From Meconema thalassinum (Eukaryota; Arthropoda; Insecta; Orthoptera; Tettigoniidae): a stretch of 64,000 nucleotides of DNA. The notes under the pieces are model-generated. The model ran no database searches. It was not told the origin of the DNA and was given only the letters and a program-made list of their open reading frames with translations. How positions within the stretch are numbered: position 1 is the first letter of the stretch; each line of letters starts with the position of its first letter. Below are positions 11,253 through 22,184 of this stretch, one piece after another. Location of the stretch: assembly GCA_946902985.2 (NCBI GenBank), contig OX336388.2, positions 1,704,985,978 through 1,705,049,977 on the forward strand, in the 5' to 3' direction. The translations under genes and the position numbers were made by a program.

Positions 11253-11395
11253 AATCCCGTTTCCAACGGGATCGGGGATGAGATGCGATGAAATGCCACG
11301 TGATTTCTACGGCTGGATGCCCTCCCTGACGCCAACCTCACGAGATGAGTTAATGAGAGATTAAATGAATGAAGATGAATGAAAGTTCAATTTTA
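11253..11395 (-). repeat. SINE family B, 3' part
   Basis: CCCGTTTCCAACGGGATCGGGGATGAGATGCGATG and GGCTGGATGCCCTCCCTGACGCCAACCTCACGAG match the 3' half of the full copy at 53699-54064 in reverse. Confidence 0.8.
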
Positions 11396-11397
11396 AG

Positions 11398-11665
11398 TAG
11401 TTCCAATTTTGGCTACCAGACGCCACTGTTACTAACACCTAGCGGCGAACGTTGGAACTTAATAGAGCGTTTTTCACCAAATAACCTACAAATTTAGCTA
11501 CTCACTACCAATTTTAATGGTAGGTTTTTCAAGCCATAAATCTATGATATGGGCATACTGAAGGATTTTAAAGCTCGTAAAAAATCGGACGACTTCGGCC
11601 GAGTTTGAACCCGCGATCATAGCAGTTCCGCATGCTACCGACTACGCCACCGAAGCCTTCAAACC
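11398..11665 (-). repeat. SINE family G
   Basis: Shares AAGTAGTTCCAATTTTGGCTACC, ATAAATCTATGA-ATGGGC and CGGCCGAGTTTGAACCCGCGATC with 29425-29755 and, reversed, with 12290-12620. The right end is a tRNA-like head (GGGTTCAAACTCGGCC on the minus strand, then GCTTCGGTGGCGTAGTCGG with an A-box-like TGGCGTAGTCGG). Confidence 0.75.
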
Positions 11666-11760
11666 GAATGAGCAATAATATCTCTAAATATGATTGACTC
11701 GTTACACAAGCTTTTACAAACTTTTCTAATATATATGCATTATGTAAGCCTAAGGGAGCA

Positions 11761-11801
11761 GGATCTGATGATGATCGCTTACTGATCGAAACATGTCATT
11801 C
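11761..11801 (+). ncRNA. Hammerhead-like ribozyme motif
   Basis: GGAT | CTGATGA | T | GATC-GCTTACT-GATC | GAA | AC-AT-GT | C | ATTC. Helix I is four pairs (one wobble), helix II four, helix III two. The core boxes CTGATGA and GAA are intact and the cleavage position is GTC, the most common natural triplet. As in the palindrome copies, one extra base follows the CTGATGA box. It is not part of a detectable palindrome. Confidence 0.45.
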
Positions 11802-12289
11802 AATTGAGTATCCCATCCCCCATGTTTGTACATAAAAGCATGTTATTTTGTGATACATATCTTATGTAACACTTCTTTCAGGTTAGGGTGTGTAAATACT
11901 TGTTCTCCCGCATAGCGTAATTGGTCACAATTTATGTTGACCGACTGGAAAGCTTTATTTAATGGAACTAAGAATGAACACGGAACATAGATATGCCTTC
12001 TTATCAGTTTCTCAATCCATTTACAGTATTTTTCGTTCGGCTCTTTTCAGTTTATCCTGTATCACATCATGCGATAACACGACAAAATTAATTAAATATC
12101 AGCCGTACAGTAGGTCGCCCAGTAGAGGTTTAGTTTTCTCTCTCAAAATACAGCTCTACGCAACTGTAGCTGAGGCCATACTAGTAGTAGTAGCAGTAGT
12201 AGTAGTTGTTGTTATAATAGTAGTTGTTGATTCTAGCTAGACCGCGTGTTGTGTAATCCGCGGTGATTTGGCGTAGTAGCCTATTGAAG
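11802..12289. other. Unassigned DNA ending in an AGT-rich microsatellite
   Basis: The open frame at 11962-12240 ends in a valine run encoded by the GTA/GTT microsatellite at 12182-12232 and is not a gene. Confidence 0.5.
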
Positions 12290-12780
12290 GTAATTCACAA
12301 TTCTGGCACCGGGTCACGGGTTCAAACCTGGTCAAAGTCATCGGACTCCTTAAGAGCGTTAAAAATCCCTCAGTATGCCTTCCTTCGGAGGGGAAGTAAA
12401 GCCGGCGTTTTCATGTCATAGATTTATGGCATGGAAAAGAACCTTCCACTAACTACACTTGTGTGAAGCGAAAATTTGTAGGATAGGTTTGATTAATGCT
12501 TTTAATTTACAACGTTCGTCACCGGACGCTGGTTGCGATGGCATCTAGTAGTAGCGAAGTTCACACCAAGGTGTCGTGAACGGAAGCATTTGGTAGCGAA
12601 AGTAGGAACTACTTGAAATTATCGTCTGCAGTCCTTACTTGAATTAAAAACAGATAACACACACTAATACAGTCATCACAATTAACACCGGTTATCAGAC
12701 AGATTCTACACACACCCAAAGTACACGGGGCTACATGACCGCGTTGTGGCAGCCCCTAAACTAAGGAACCAACCAACCTT
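12290..12780 (+). repeat. Composite SINE G with family F-like 3' end
   Basis: tRNA-like head with CACGGGTTCAAACCTGGTC, then the G body (CCTTCCTTCGGAGGGGAAGT, ...ATGGCATCTAGTAG..., GTAGGAACTACTTGAAATT). A 3' domain follows at 12650-12770 that contains GGGGCTACATGACCGCG and CAGCCCCTAAACTAAGGAACC. The same G-plus-3'-domain order occurs inverted at 29285-29755, so this is one SINE family and not two chance neighbours. Confidence 0.75.
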
Positions 12781-12789
12781 CTGGTACCG

Positions 12790-13952
12790 GCGCTTCGATA
12801 GCCATGTTTTTAACTCGAATGAGGGCACTGGACTATACTCTTCATTGGTAATTTAAAAATAATTATTTGAACAAGAACGAAAAGTCACTGCTTTGAAAAA
12901 AGTAATGGGTCTATTACAGAAATTAACAACAGCGGCACGTATCGAACTGTCTTCAAACACAAGCACTTCCGCCGAGTAATTTGATTTGGGCGAGACTGCA
13001 TCATTAACGGAATTCCTGCGAACTACTTCCAGCACAAATATTCCATTACACAACGATAATTAAAAGTAATGTGCATATATAAAACAAAACAAAACAGGGA
13101 ATCTCTTTCACACAAGAGAAGCAAGCTTGCTCCTTTCTCACATAATACGATTGCAGTCCGAATGTAACGGGATATTTTAATTATGTTTTTGTTATACTTT
13201 TACTCCTTTTAAATAAGTCTACGGTATTCAATTAAAATAAAAATTGGCTGCCATCTCATTTTTAATTCAAAAGCAGAAAGAAAGAAGTGAGATGACCCCA
13301 GGTGGGTAGATGAATGTAAAACACACCTCAGAGTGAGGCAGAGGAATGCAGGAGAGCAGCTACTGGCGTTATATTTTAATTAAAGATCGTTGATGTGTAA
13401 CTAATAGAACCTCTCCAGCTCCTAGACGCAATATTCTTCGCAGCACCCCAGGAAGAAGGAAGAGACTGCACACCGTATAAAAAGATCACTGAAGTTCATA
13501 CTCTCAAAAGAGAAAAGAAAAATACTTCTTAATTTAATTTACACAAAAGAAAAGCATGGAGAGTGTTTCCCAGATATATAAAAGACTTGCTCCCTCCTCC
13601 TCCTCTTCAACAGCTGCACTGATTCCTTCTTTAAATGAGATATGGGCTTTCTTAAGAAGGGTTCTCACAACGTTAAGCATTATATCCCTACCGCTCCAAC
13701 GCTGTTGATACCAATTATATGGATTCCCAAAATGAATTAATTCTTTCAGCCTTTATTGTACGTGCTTCAAGTACCCTAGTCCTCAGCGGAAAATCTCTTC
13801 CGTAACGATAGGACGGAAATGCTCGTACTGTATTGCGCCCGTTGAGGCATGTTTGCACAGGTAACAAAGACCAAAATCCATGCTGAAGAATAACTGAACA
13901 TACCCTGCGAGTGGAGGGAAGAAGCCGAAACAATATAAATTATGATAGTACA
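12790..13952. other. Unassigned DNA
   Basis: No recognised repeat or gene. The minus-strand frames at 12853-13053 and 13715-13933 have no motif that I can name. Confidence 0.4.
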
Positions 13953-14072
13953 TTATGCAACGAGCCTATAATGGCTATAATTAAGACATGAGTATTTTTT
14001 ATAAAACGAGCGTATGCGAGTTTTATAATTTCCATACGACTGTCTTAATTACCATTATAGGCGAGTTGCATA
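13953..14072. repeat. Small hairpin-forming element (MITE-like)
   Basis: TATGCAACGAGCCTATAATGG at the left pairs with CCATTATAGGCGAGTTGCATA at the right. The centre ATAAAACGAGCGTATGCGAGTTTTAT is itself palindromic. The whole 120 bp can fold into one long hairpin. No coding capacity and no clear target duplication. Confidence 0.65.
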
Positions 14073-14401
14073 CGACTGTTTATGTTCGACGATAATTATA
14101 ACTTTACTATATATTTTAACATAATAACATTTTTATGCACCTTAGACATTCCATAAATCATTAATAACATAATCAACGTAATTCTGCTTATTTAAAATAC
14201 GGTGTACATCGCAGATAAGCGAAACCGTCAATTTATGCGGCTAACTCATGTCCTGAGTGAACGCCATGCTTAGTGAAGCCAGTAGGCCCTACCTACTTGT
14301 CGTTTGTTGAAGCAACACCTATGTGCAAGTGAAGCACAAGTGAAGCACGAGTGAGGACACGTTCCGTGAACGGAACCCATGTGCAATGGAAAAATCCAAG
14401 T
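14073..14401. other. Unassigned DNA
   Basis: Contains a short local repeat, AAGTGAAGCACAAGTGAAGCAC (near 14327-14348). Otherwise nothing is recognised. Confidence 0.4.
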
Positions 14402-14415
14402 GTATTACGAGAATG

Positions 14416-14610
14416 AAAGGAAGGAAGCTTGTAGTTTAACGTGACCGTTAATCTTGTGATCATGAGCCACGGGACCTCCTTTTTACGTGGAATCCGAACC
14501 ACAGGACATGGCATTTCACTTCGAAAATCTCACATGCATTGACCGGGAATCGAACCCAGACCGCCTTGGTGAGAGGCATACAGCTAGACCGCTGAGCCAC
14601 CACGCCCCCC
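14416..14610 (-). mobile_element. SINE family A, complete copy with perfect target duplication
   Basis: The 14-mer GTATTACGAGAATG stands on both sides (14402-14415 and 14611-14624) and defines the insertion exactly. On the minus strand the element begins GGGGGGCGTGGTGGCTCAGCGG (A-box-like TGGCTCAGCGG). The B-box GGTTCGATTCCC follows, about 50 bases further on. It ends with a TTCCTTCCTTT tail. It therefore looks like a tRNA-derived, polymerase III-transcribed SINE of about 195 bp. The perfect duplication suggests a fairly recent insertion. The other copies (1776, 7925, 37985, 63600) are partial or carry altered tails. Confidence 0.9.
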
Positions 14611-14624
14611 GTATTACGAGAATG

Positions 14625-14930
14625 GACAGCCATCAGGTCATAATCTACTAACCAAGTAATTGTAGACAATTTTTAATGTTTAAACAGTGAAATATTTTTG
14701 ATCCACGAAGTGAAAACTATGGAAGCGTTGTACGCAAAATTTAAGACCGCATGGTCGCATCTAAGTGCATCATAAAACTGTGAAACTGATAACCTGTGAA
14801 AATCTAGAAGTATTTTAAGTTTTGCCGGATGGGCAGTTATCTTGATTTATATTTTTCAGTGTAAATAATTAGTGAAAAGTTGCGAGTGAGCATCGCACAA
14901 GCGATAATTTAACGCCAGTGTCGGAGTGAA
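14625..14930. other. Unassigned DNA
   Basis: Nothing recognised. Confidence 0.4.
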
Positions 14931-16450
14931 AAACAAGTAGTTCCGTGAAGAACTATACAACCTATTTTCATATATCCTACTTATGTTAATTGCCACTATC
15001 AACATACAAAATTTCAGTTTGATTGCTGTAATAGATTCATAGATATTGAGAACCGACTAAATATTTCAGATGGTCGCCATGTTGGATTTTATATATGTAA
15101 TTCCTAGAGTTATGTACTGTTACATGAAGATTATTGTGAGCGTGTAGCATTCAAACTTCCATCGCGTGATTAGGACACAAGAAGTAACAAGGAGATTTTA
15201 AAATTACGCACAGCTGCCATCGTGTGGTTATGGAAACAATGGAAATAAATTAGATGCCAGTTGATTAACATTCGTATAAGGATTTACTGTACCAAGTTTC
15301 ACTGCACTCGGATGGTTAAATTGCGAGAAACGTCCATGTGAATATTTATACTTCGCGTCGCCGACATGTTGGATTTGTGATCACCACGTTTTTAAGGTCA
15401 TATAGGTGAACTTAAGTTCATAGTCCCTATGAACAAAAAATTCAGTTTGATTGTTATAATAGATTCGTAGATATTCAGAGCCGCCTAAATATTTCGGATG
15501 GTCGCCAAGTTGGATTTTTAAATGTATAGGCCATAGAGTCATGTACCATTAAAGGAAAATTATTGCGTAGGTTCATTACTCAAACTTTCACTTCGATCGC
15601 ATGATTACGACACAAGAAATAAACAACTTAATTTTAGAATTCGCACAACCGCCATCCTGAGGTTATATAAACAATTGAACTAAATTAGATACCAGTGCAT
15701 TACAATGTGTATAAACATTTCCTGTACCAGATTTCATTGCGTTTGAAACATTAAATCGCGAGGAAGGTCTATTTAAAATTTTCAAATTTGCTTGGCCACC
15801 ATGTTCGTTATGTAGTTAACCAGTTTTTGAAAGTCTTATAGATGAACTTCTAGTAGTGCCCTTTATCTCCGTACAAAATTTCAGGGTGATACCGCTAATA
15901 GTTTCAGAGATATAGAATACCGGTGAAATATTTCGCACACCCGCCATCTTGTGGTTATGTAAACAATTGAACTAAGTTAGATGTCGGTGCATTACAATGT
16001 GTATAAACATATGCTGTACCAAGCTGTATTGCGTTTCGTTGGTTAAATCGCGAGAAACGTCTATTTAAAAGTCGCAAATTCGCGTGGCCACCATGTTGGT
16101 TTTGTAGTTACCAGTTTTTCAAAAGTCACATAGGTGAACTTCTAGTAGTTCCCTTTATCACCGCAAAATATTCCAGGGTGATATCGGGAATAGTTTCGGA
16201 GATATTGAATGCTGGTGAAATATTTCGCACAGCCGCCATGTTGGATTGGTGAGACGTAACAAAATTTGAAGGGTACGGACGGGGTCGCCCGGAATAGTGC
16301 TATGCACTTACCGAGTTTCATTCAAATCGCTACAGCCGTTTAGAATTTATTAGGGACACACACACACACTTCACACACACACGCACACACACACGGACAA
16401 AAGGTGATCTCATAAGCCTATTTTTTCAAAATTGAAAATAGGCTAAAAAT
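14931..16450 (+). repeat. 1.5 kb non-coding interspersed repeat, copy 2
   Basis: Colinear with 4241-5804 over nearly its whole length in the same orientation. It has the same start (AACAAGTAGTTCCG...GAAGAACTATAC), the same internal CCGCCATGTTGG and GGTTATGTAAACAATTGAAC blocks, and the same CA-rich tract. It ends TCATAAGCCTATTTTTTCAAA, then ATTGAAAATAGGCTAA, which can fold into a hairpin. It lacks the long poly(T) that interrupts copy 1. No protein is encoded. Confidence 0.75.
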
Positions 16451-17770
16451 GGGCAATTTATTACCGCACCTTAGAATCTGTGAGTGCAAGTATCTTTAAA
16501 ATGTGTAATTATATCACCAACGGCAACATTATGGAAGTACTGAATCATCTAATTTTGGAATATAATCCCAATCACGCAATGGAAATGGATTACTAAATCA
16601 TGCGTGGGGAATTGATAACGGAAGGTGACCGAAACAATGATGAGATGATCTAAGACCATTGAGGACACCGCTTATAACACCTCATGGCGGGTCTCGAACG
16701 AGGGTCGCTGCAATCTATAAGTCAGATCATGTATCAGTAGCGTTATTGTAATGAGTTGGAACAGTAGATTAATTTTAGTATGGTTTCCTTTGAAGAGCAC
16801 AACCCAGGTAGCTATTATAAGACCACGTGTGGAAAGTTACAGTTTCGTTATAAATTTATAAACGCCAGGAAGGCAGTATTTTCAATGTCCATTTCGTATC
16901 ATTTCAGAACAGTTATTATCAACTTTTATTTTGTCAAGCTGATGACAAAGAAACGAGTTTTGGCAGATGTTAAAACAAGGCCAAGGTTACATGTTTACAA
17001 GCCAAACCACTACACAGCACACTAGATCTTAGGCAGTGCATTATTTATTTAGAAGGCTGTGAAATTCCTAGTATTATATAATCGGAATGCAGAGTTCCGT
17101 TATTCACATTTGTTTTGACATATCAATACTTGAAAACTGGTTCATTTCATTACGAGAAGCCAGACAGGCAATGTAGGAAACAGTATTTTGTAACCAGAGA
17201 ACATAGGTTCGACCTCATTCAGGGAAGAGGCAATTTAATAAATGCACAATCGCACACTTTAGTTTGTATCAGAAGCCTTCATGTTAATTCAGAGCGTTGT
17301 TAGAATGTGTTTTCTACTCACATAACCTTTATGATCAGTATTTAAAACGTGTATAATTCAGGGATCCACACTTATTGTAACTAACGTTATTATTGTATTA
17401 TTGAAATGAGTCGTGATGGTGGATTGATACCTCCGACATGTTATTGTGGTTATTTCGGTGGTAACGAGCTACTGCAGTCGTACCAAACCGATGGCGCCAG
17501 GATTGATGAATCCGTAATTGAGAGAGTGAGACACAGGGTGTCTAATAATAATGAAGTATTGGCGGAGACACAGGGTGTCTATTAAACTATTAAGTTATTA
17601 TGCATTAGTTGGATACACACGTTACCTGAGTACACTGAACGCTAATTAAAGGTCCATAAACTGAACAACTATACTGTGAGGAATAAATAATTGTGTGAAG
17701 CTTTAATAATCAAAGATACGATTTTGTGTAACTAAACAAATCTCATAATTCCCCCTGAGCCTAAATAAAG
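16451..17770. other. Unassigned DNA
   Basis: A twice-repeated AGACACAGGGTGTCT palindrome lies near 17528-17582. The open frame at 16780-17025 has no recognised domain. Around 16690-16730, GGGTCTCGAACGAGGGTCGC is weakly tRNA-head-like. Confidence 0.4.
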
Positions 17771-19804
17771 ATAATGAATACTAAAAATAAAATATTTTCT
17801 GGACCAAATGTTCGACACTTAGTTATTGTTAATTTATCTTAGATACATTTTGATACATTTTTACATGAATAATCGACAAAAAAATAAAGATAATTGTTAC
17901 GTGCATTGCCCGTACCAACGTTTTCAAATATGTATCTTCCTTGGATGTGACTTCACGACCTTTGAAACGACCGCCTGGATGGCTTGGTTCCACAAGTGAA
18001 CACGAGATGGCAGCTGCTATCGGACTTCGGCGCAGCTAGCCGTAGTTCCTTCTTCTTCACCACTAGAGTGTGTTGATGGTGCCTTATAAACTAATCCTAT
18101 TCGTGTCATTTTAGAAGGCTATTGTGATTCTACGTCATGAAACAAAAGACTATATATACTTCATGCCGCCAAAACATTTTAGTGGTGTCGTGTGAAAATT
18201 ATTTGGTTTTCACATTGTCGTAATATGTGGCTAAATTTAATTGGACCAATTTAAATAAACCTGGTGCATGCTGGGTGGCCTTCTTGGCTTTTTTTCATCC
18301 ATCTTGTGAATAAGGAGTTGTGTGATTGCTGGGAGAAGAACTACGCATATTGTGAATCTCGCCAGGGCGAGGGCTTTGCCCTCGTCCACGCTAACTTGGG
18401 AATATATCCCAGTATTTGATGATACATGAAGTATTAGTGTGCAACTATCATCTGTGATAATCGTGTAAATAGTTTCTTCGGCCTTAATATGGAAATGCGA
18501 TATTGGTGTGCTTCTCTTCGATCGGCAGTTGTCAGCCATCTCATATTTTATTTTATTTTTTGATGATATAAATCCTTTAAGGATATCTAAGTAGTTTAAA
18601 GAAAAGAAAAATTTAGTGTCTCCCCTAAAGGTATGTTTTGCTTTTTATTTATTTTAAATTATTGGAGCTCCATATTTTGCATTGTGTACTGAAGGTTTTT
18701 TTTGTTCTGAAGGATGTCACCTATGAAAATGTAAATTTTTGTTAAACTATATTTGTCCGGGGAACACTACTGTTTTTCTTCTTATTTTATTATTTGGCAT
18801 CTGGCTAAGGCATTTTCTTCTTATAATATTATGGTACTGGCCAGACGAATCTATTAACACCAGGCCTAAATTTGTTCATTAGTCGGTCGGTTTTTAGTCT
18901 GACCCGTTGCCTTTAAAAACTATTTGATCTCGTAATGTCTAGAGTTTGTTTACATCTCGTTTTTTTTCTCACTGGAGAAGATTTAATTTAAAATTGTAAA
19001 TTACGCGTTTCACATAAATACGTACTGATGTACCTTCAACTGTTCTTGGTCGCCATGGTAACTTGTTGACAGAAGTGCATTGTGGGGTTTTGTTTTCTGG
19101 CGTGTTTTTTTGAAGTGCACGTTCTTGGGTCATGGTGGTGTTGGTTAACTTATTTGTTTTAAATTTTCCTTTGGTTTTCCTTTTTTGGAGTTTTCTTGGT
19201 ACTCCTACGTTATTCTTTCGTTACCTTGTTTATGGTAATTTTTTGCACTAGTTTTTTTTTCTGATTCTCCAAGGCCCTCATGGTCCTTTTTGGGAATATG
19301 TCTGGTGTTTATTAAGTGTTTATTTGGTTTGTAGCTTTTCATTCTCTTACCTCAGGTAATTGTTTATTGATATCGGCCTTAATTTTTTTTATTTCTACAG
19401 TGAGAATTCTAGCTGTGGTTTTATTTTATTTTGAAATTTATGCTGCCTTATGCATGTTCTGTTTTCTGGTGAAGGTGTTTTTTTTTTAAATTTTTAACAT
19501 TAAATTTTCTTTTAAAATTTTTAAGCAACTGTTGTGGCATTATTTCGTCGGCAGCAGTTCTCTTAGTTATTGGGGGGTGTCTGTAGTCGAGGCTGTGCGT
19601 TCCCCTTCTCCACCTTCCTTCTACCCCTTTTGGTGTTTTTCTGTTGGGGCATGTCATCTGGAGGTGATTTTGCAGTGGAAGCGACGCGGACGCCATCCGG
19701 GTGTCAATAATAAATACTAAAAATAAAATATTTTCTGGACCAAATGTTCGACACTTAGTTATTGTTAATTTATCTTAGATACATTTTACATGAATAGTCG
19801 ACAA
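17771..19804. other. T-rich segment between about 100-bp direct repeats
   Basis: Bases 17771-17879 and 19708-19804 share a block beginning AATACTAAAAATAAAATATT and continuing through GGACCAAATGTTCGACACTT to GAATA(A/G)TCGACAA. They are almost identical apart from an 11-base insertion in the first. The 1.83 kb between them is strongly T-rich from about 18540. The minus-strand frame 18237-18539 (100 codons) begins MADNCRSKRSTP and has no motif that I recognise. LTR ends, a duplicated flank or gene conversion would all fit. No primer-binding site or TG...CA ends were found. Confidence 0.5.
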
Positions 19805-20873
19805 CCAATTGGTGATGTGATAACAGGAGCACATACATCAGATTGGTAGCAATATGAGTCGATGTAATTGTTTAATTACCATCGTATTTGCAGACTTTCC
19901 TATTTTTCTAACTTTCTTAACACTTTGAAACTATGACCATTTGTTACAAACAGTAACAAATCGACTACGCATGCTGTGCCAATTGCACAACCATAGGAGT
20001 ACTGAATTATTGTATGCATTTGTGTTGTATTAGCATAGCTCTTTTTTTATTCAGCAACGTTGTGCACATAGCTTGATTTTCTTTGTAATAAACGCGTCTC
20101 GTTTATTAATTAATGATATTTAGGACTAGCTAAACATGTACATTTAAAAATAAATGTTGGAGATGGCACCATCATAGCATAGGACAACATTTCCCCTTGC
20201 TATTAAATGTAAATGTTTCTAGTATTTGTAAACAAGTAAATGTCTTGCTTTGCAGTAGATTCTTTTGATGTTGGATCCACCCGTAGTCATTTTCGATGTA
20301 ATTACTTAGGGCTGATCTTACGTGCCATACTCTTAGCTTATTCGTTCTTATTCAAATTTTCTATTAGGACCATGAGAGTAATTTAGATCCTGATTAGAAC
20401 TATTTTTATATTTTCTTTCAGGGCAGAATAGTATCGGACTAGCCGTTTGCAACTCTCATGCTAGGCTAGGGATCTATTCTGAATAAAATTTATTCGTGAT
20501 TTTAACATAAGACTGACCTCTCTTTTCTTGCTTAGTTTTGTTATCGATGCATTCCTCTGAGCTGGTTAAGAATCGAACCTCACCAATTCCCGATACCCCC
20601 GAGTGCAGACTTTTGTGCAACACCAGCCTATGAATGTGTCGTCCCCTATACTTGTGTGTTAACTGGAAGAGGGTCTCGGAAGGATCATTTGAAACCGGTG
20701 ACTCCCCGAAACCTTCGGCCAGCGGGCACAGTATATACAGAAGGGTCCAAAACTATGTAAGTACTCACTCTATATTAATCAATATCTCAGGAACCAAATT
20801 GCTTGGACTTACAGTTCTTGCGCCGTAATGTAGTGTAATGTTTTATGAACATGTGGCAATGATCATATGAATC
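19805..20873. other. Unassigned DNA
   Basis: No gene or named repeat recognised. Confidence 0.4.
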
Positions 20874-21721
20874 CAGTGGCGTAACTACGGGGGATGATTA
20901 GGGGGATTAATCCCTCTAATAGAGTCAGATGCTTTTCGCGAAGAAAACTGGACTTTATAATGTAACTAGATAGTTTGCTGCTGGCTGTATCTGGGATAAT
21001 AGGCTCGCCCGCTAGCTAGGCTATAACTGGGGTGATAGGTTTGCCCCTAGCTAGTTCGTAAACTGTCGCCTCAGTAATTGAATGGAGATTGTTGGAAGAC
21101 ATGAAAAAGTAAAAAATATTTATAGTGGGCGATGTATTGAAGATAGAGATATGCTCACGCGGGCTTTTTTTTTTTGTAGAACTTTTCATGTTGAACAATT
21201 CTTACACACATAGTATATTGATATGTTTAACGGTTTGCCCAGCGTAAGCTTAAAAAGCGCACGGACGCTAGGTTTTTCTTTCGACTTTTTCACTGAAATC
21301 GTTACTGCTTGGGTTCCTTTGATCATAAGTAAATTATTTGCAACAGAAACCTTCCTCGAGATATCCTTTACTGAATGGTGAAAACCGCATCAAAATCCAT
21401 CCAGAGGTTCTCCAGATTATCTGTGACATTCAAGAATCGGGGACTTTGTTTTATACTAAGTAGAGATATCAACAAAATTGTTAATTTTCGAGCAATTGCT
21501 CATTGTTAAGTGCAAATACAACGTGTTAAATGCTAATGAAATAAAATACGAAATAAATGTAGATAGGAGGTTTTGAAAACTTTGGGATCGTATATTTGGT
21601 TTCACTGATTAGGCTATGTTTCATTATGTCTGAACTCTCTCTCCCCCCCCCCCCCCCCACACACAGTGTAATTTTAACTCAACTCATCCCCTTCCAGAAG
21701 CAAACCCTAGTTACGCCACTG
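20874..21721. mobile_element. hAT-type non-autonomous element
   Basis: Left end CAGTGGCGTAACTACGG (20874) and right end CCCTAGTTACGCCACTG (21705-21721) form an inverted pair of 17 bp with one mismatch. CAGTGGCGTAAC is a terminus seen in hAT-superfamily elements. The flanking 8-mers TATGAATC (20866-20873) and CATGAGTC (21722-21729) agree at six of eight positions, as expected for an old 8-bp hAT target duplication. The 848 bp interior has no transposase frame. A C15-16 homopolymer lies at 21643-21658. The element sits in the 3' end of a mariner-like transposase remnant. Confidence 0.7.
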
Positions 21722-22010
21722 CATGAGTCATGGTGTTCAAAGAGACTACCATTAACTGCACTACAACGTCGATGGCGCTGAAATACTGAGCGAACTACGG
21801 ATGTCAGTGTGTCCGGTGTGATGGCTTTGCACGATGCTTTGATGGAATCACGTAGCGCTCCCAGTGTTTGCCTATAAACGTCATTCTTCACAGTCCCGCA
21901 TAGGTAGAAGTCCAAGAGTGTTAGGTCTGGAGACCGCGGTGGACGCTCAATGACGTGAGAATGGAAAATCCTCTGGATTCTGCATACAATGACTCGAGTG
22001 CAACTCTTGA
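21722..22010 (-). pseudogene. Mariner-like transposase, C-terminal fragment
   Basis: Minus-strand translation gives RPPRSPDLTLLDFYLCGTVK, then a helical tail ending RSVFQRHRRCSAVNGSLFEHH. SPDL-TPLDFFLWG followed by a block ending R..C....G..FEH is the C-terminal signature of a DDE transposase lineage related to mariner. The SPDL block holds the third catalytic acid. The first two catalytic acids, the helix-turn-helix and the terminal repeats are not visible. Sequence upstream (22010-22140) is too decayed to follow. The last codons are cut by the hAT-type insertion at 21721. Confidence 0.7.
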
Positions 22011-22148
22011 GAAAGCATTAAACTTCACTATGACGCGAGAATGGAAAGTCTGTCATTTGGTTCCCGAGCTATTCATTAACAAAAAATGAGTTCATAGGTT
22101 TGGACCCCTCTGTAATAAGCAGAACAAATAAGTACATGTTATCGTAAT

Positions 22149-22182
22149 TTAATAACAACAACAATAATAATAATAATAATAA
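22149..22182 (+). repeat. TAA/CAA microsatellite, 5' flank of Dong-like LINE
   Basis: AATAACAACAACAATAATAATAATAATAATAATGG lies immediately before the first recognisable LINE codon block. Confidence 0.85.
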
Positions 22183-22184
22183 TG

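Noticed and set aside
18237..18539. 100-codon minus-strand frame as a host gene
   Set aside because: No recognisable domain and no splice context. It lies in a segment bounded by direct repeats, so I left it as unassigned.
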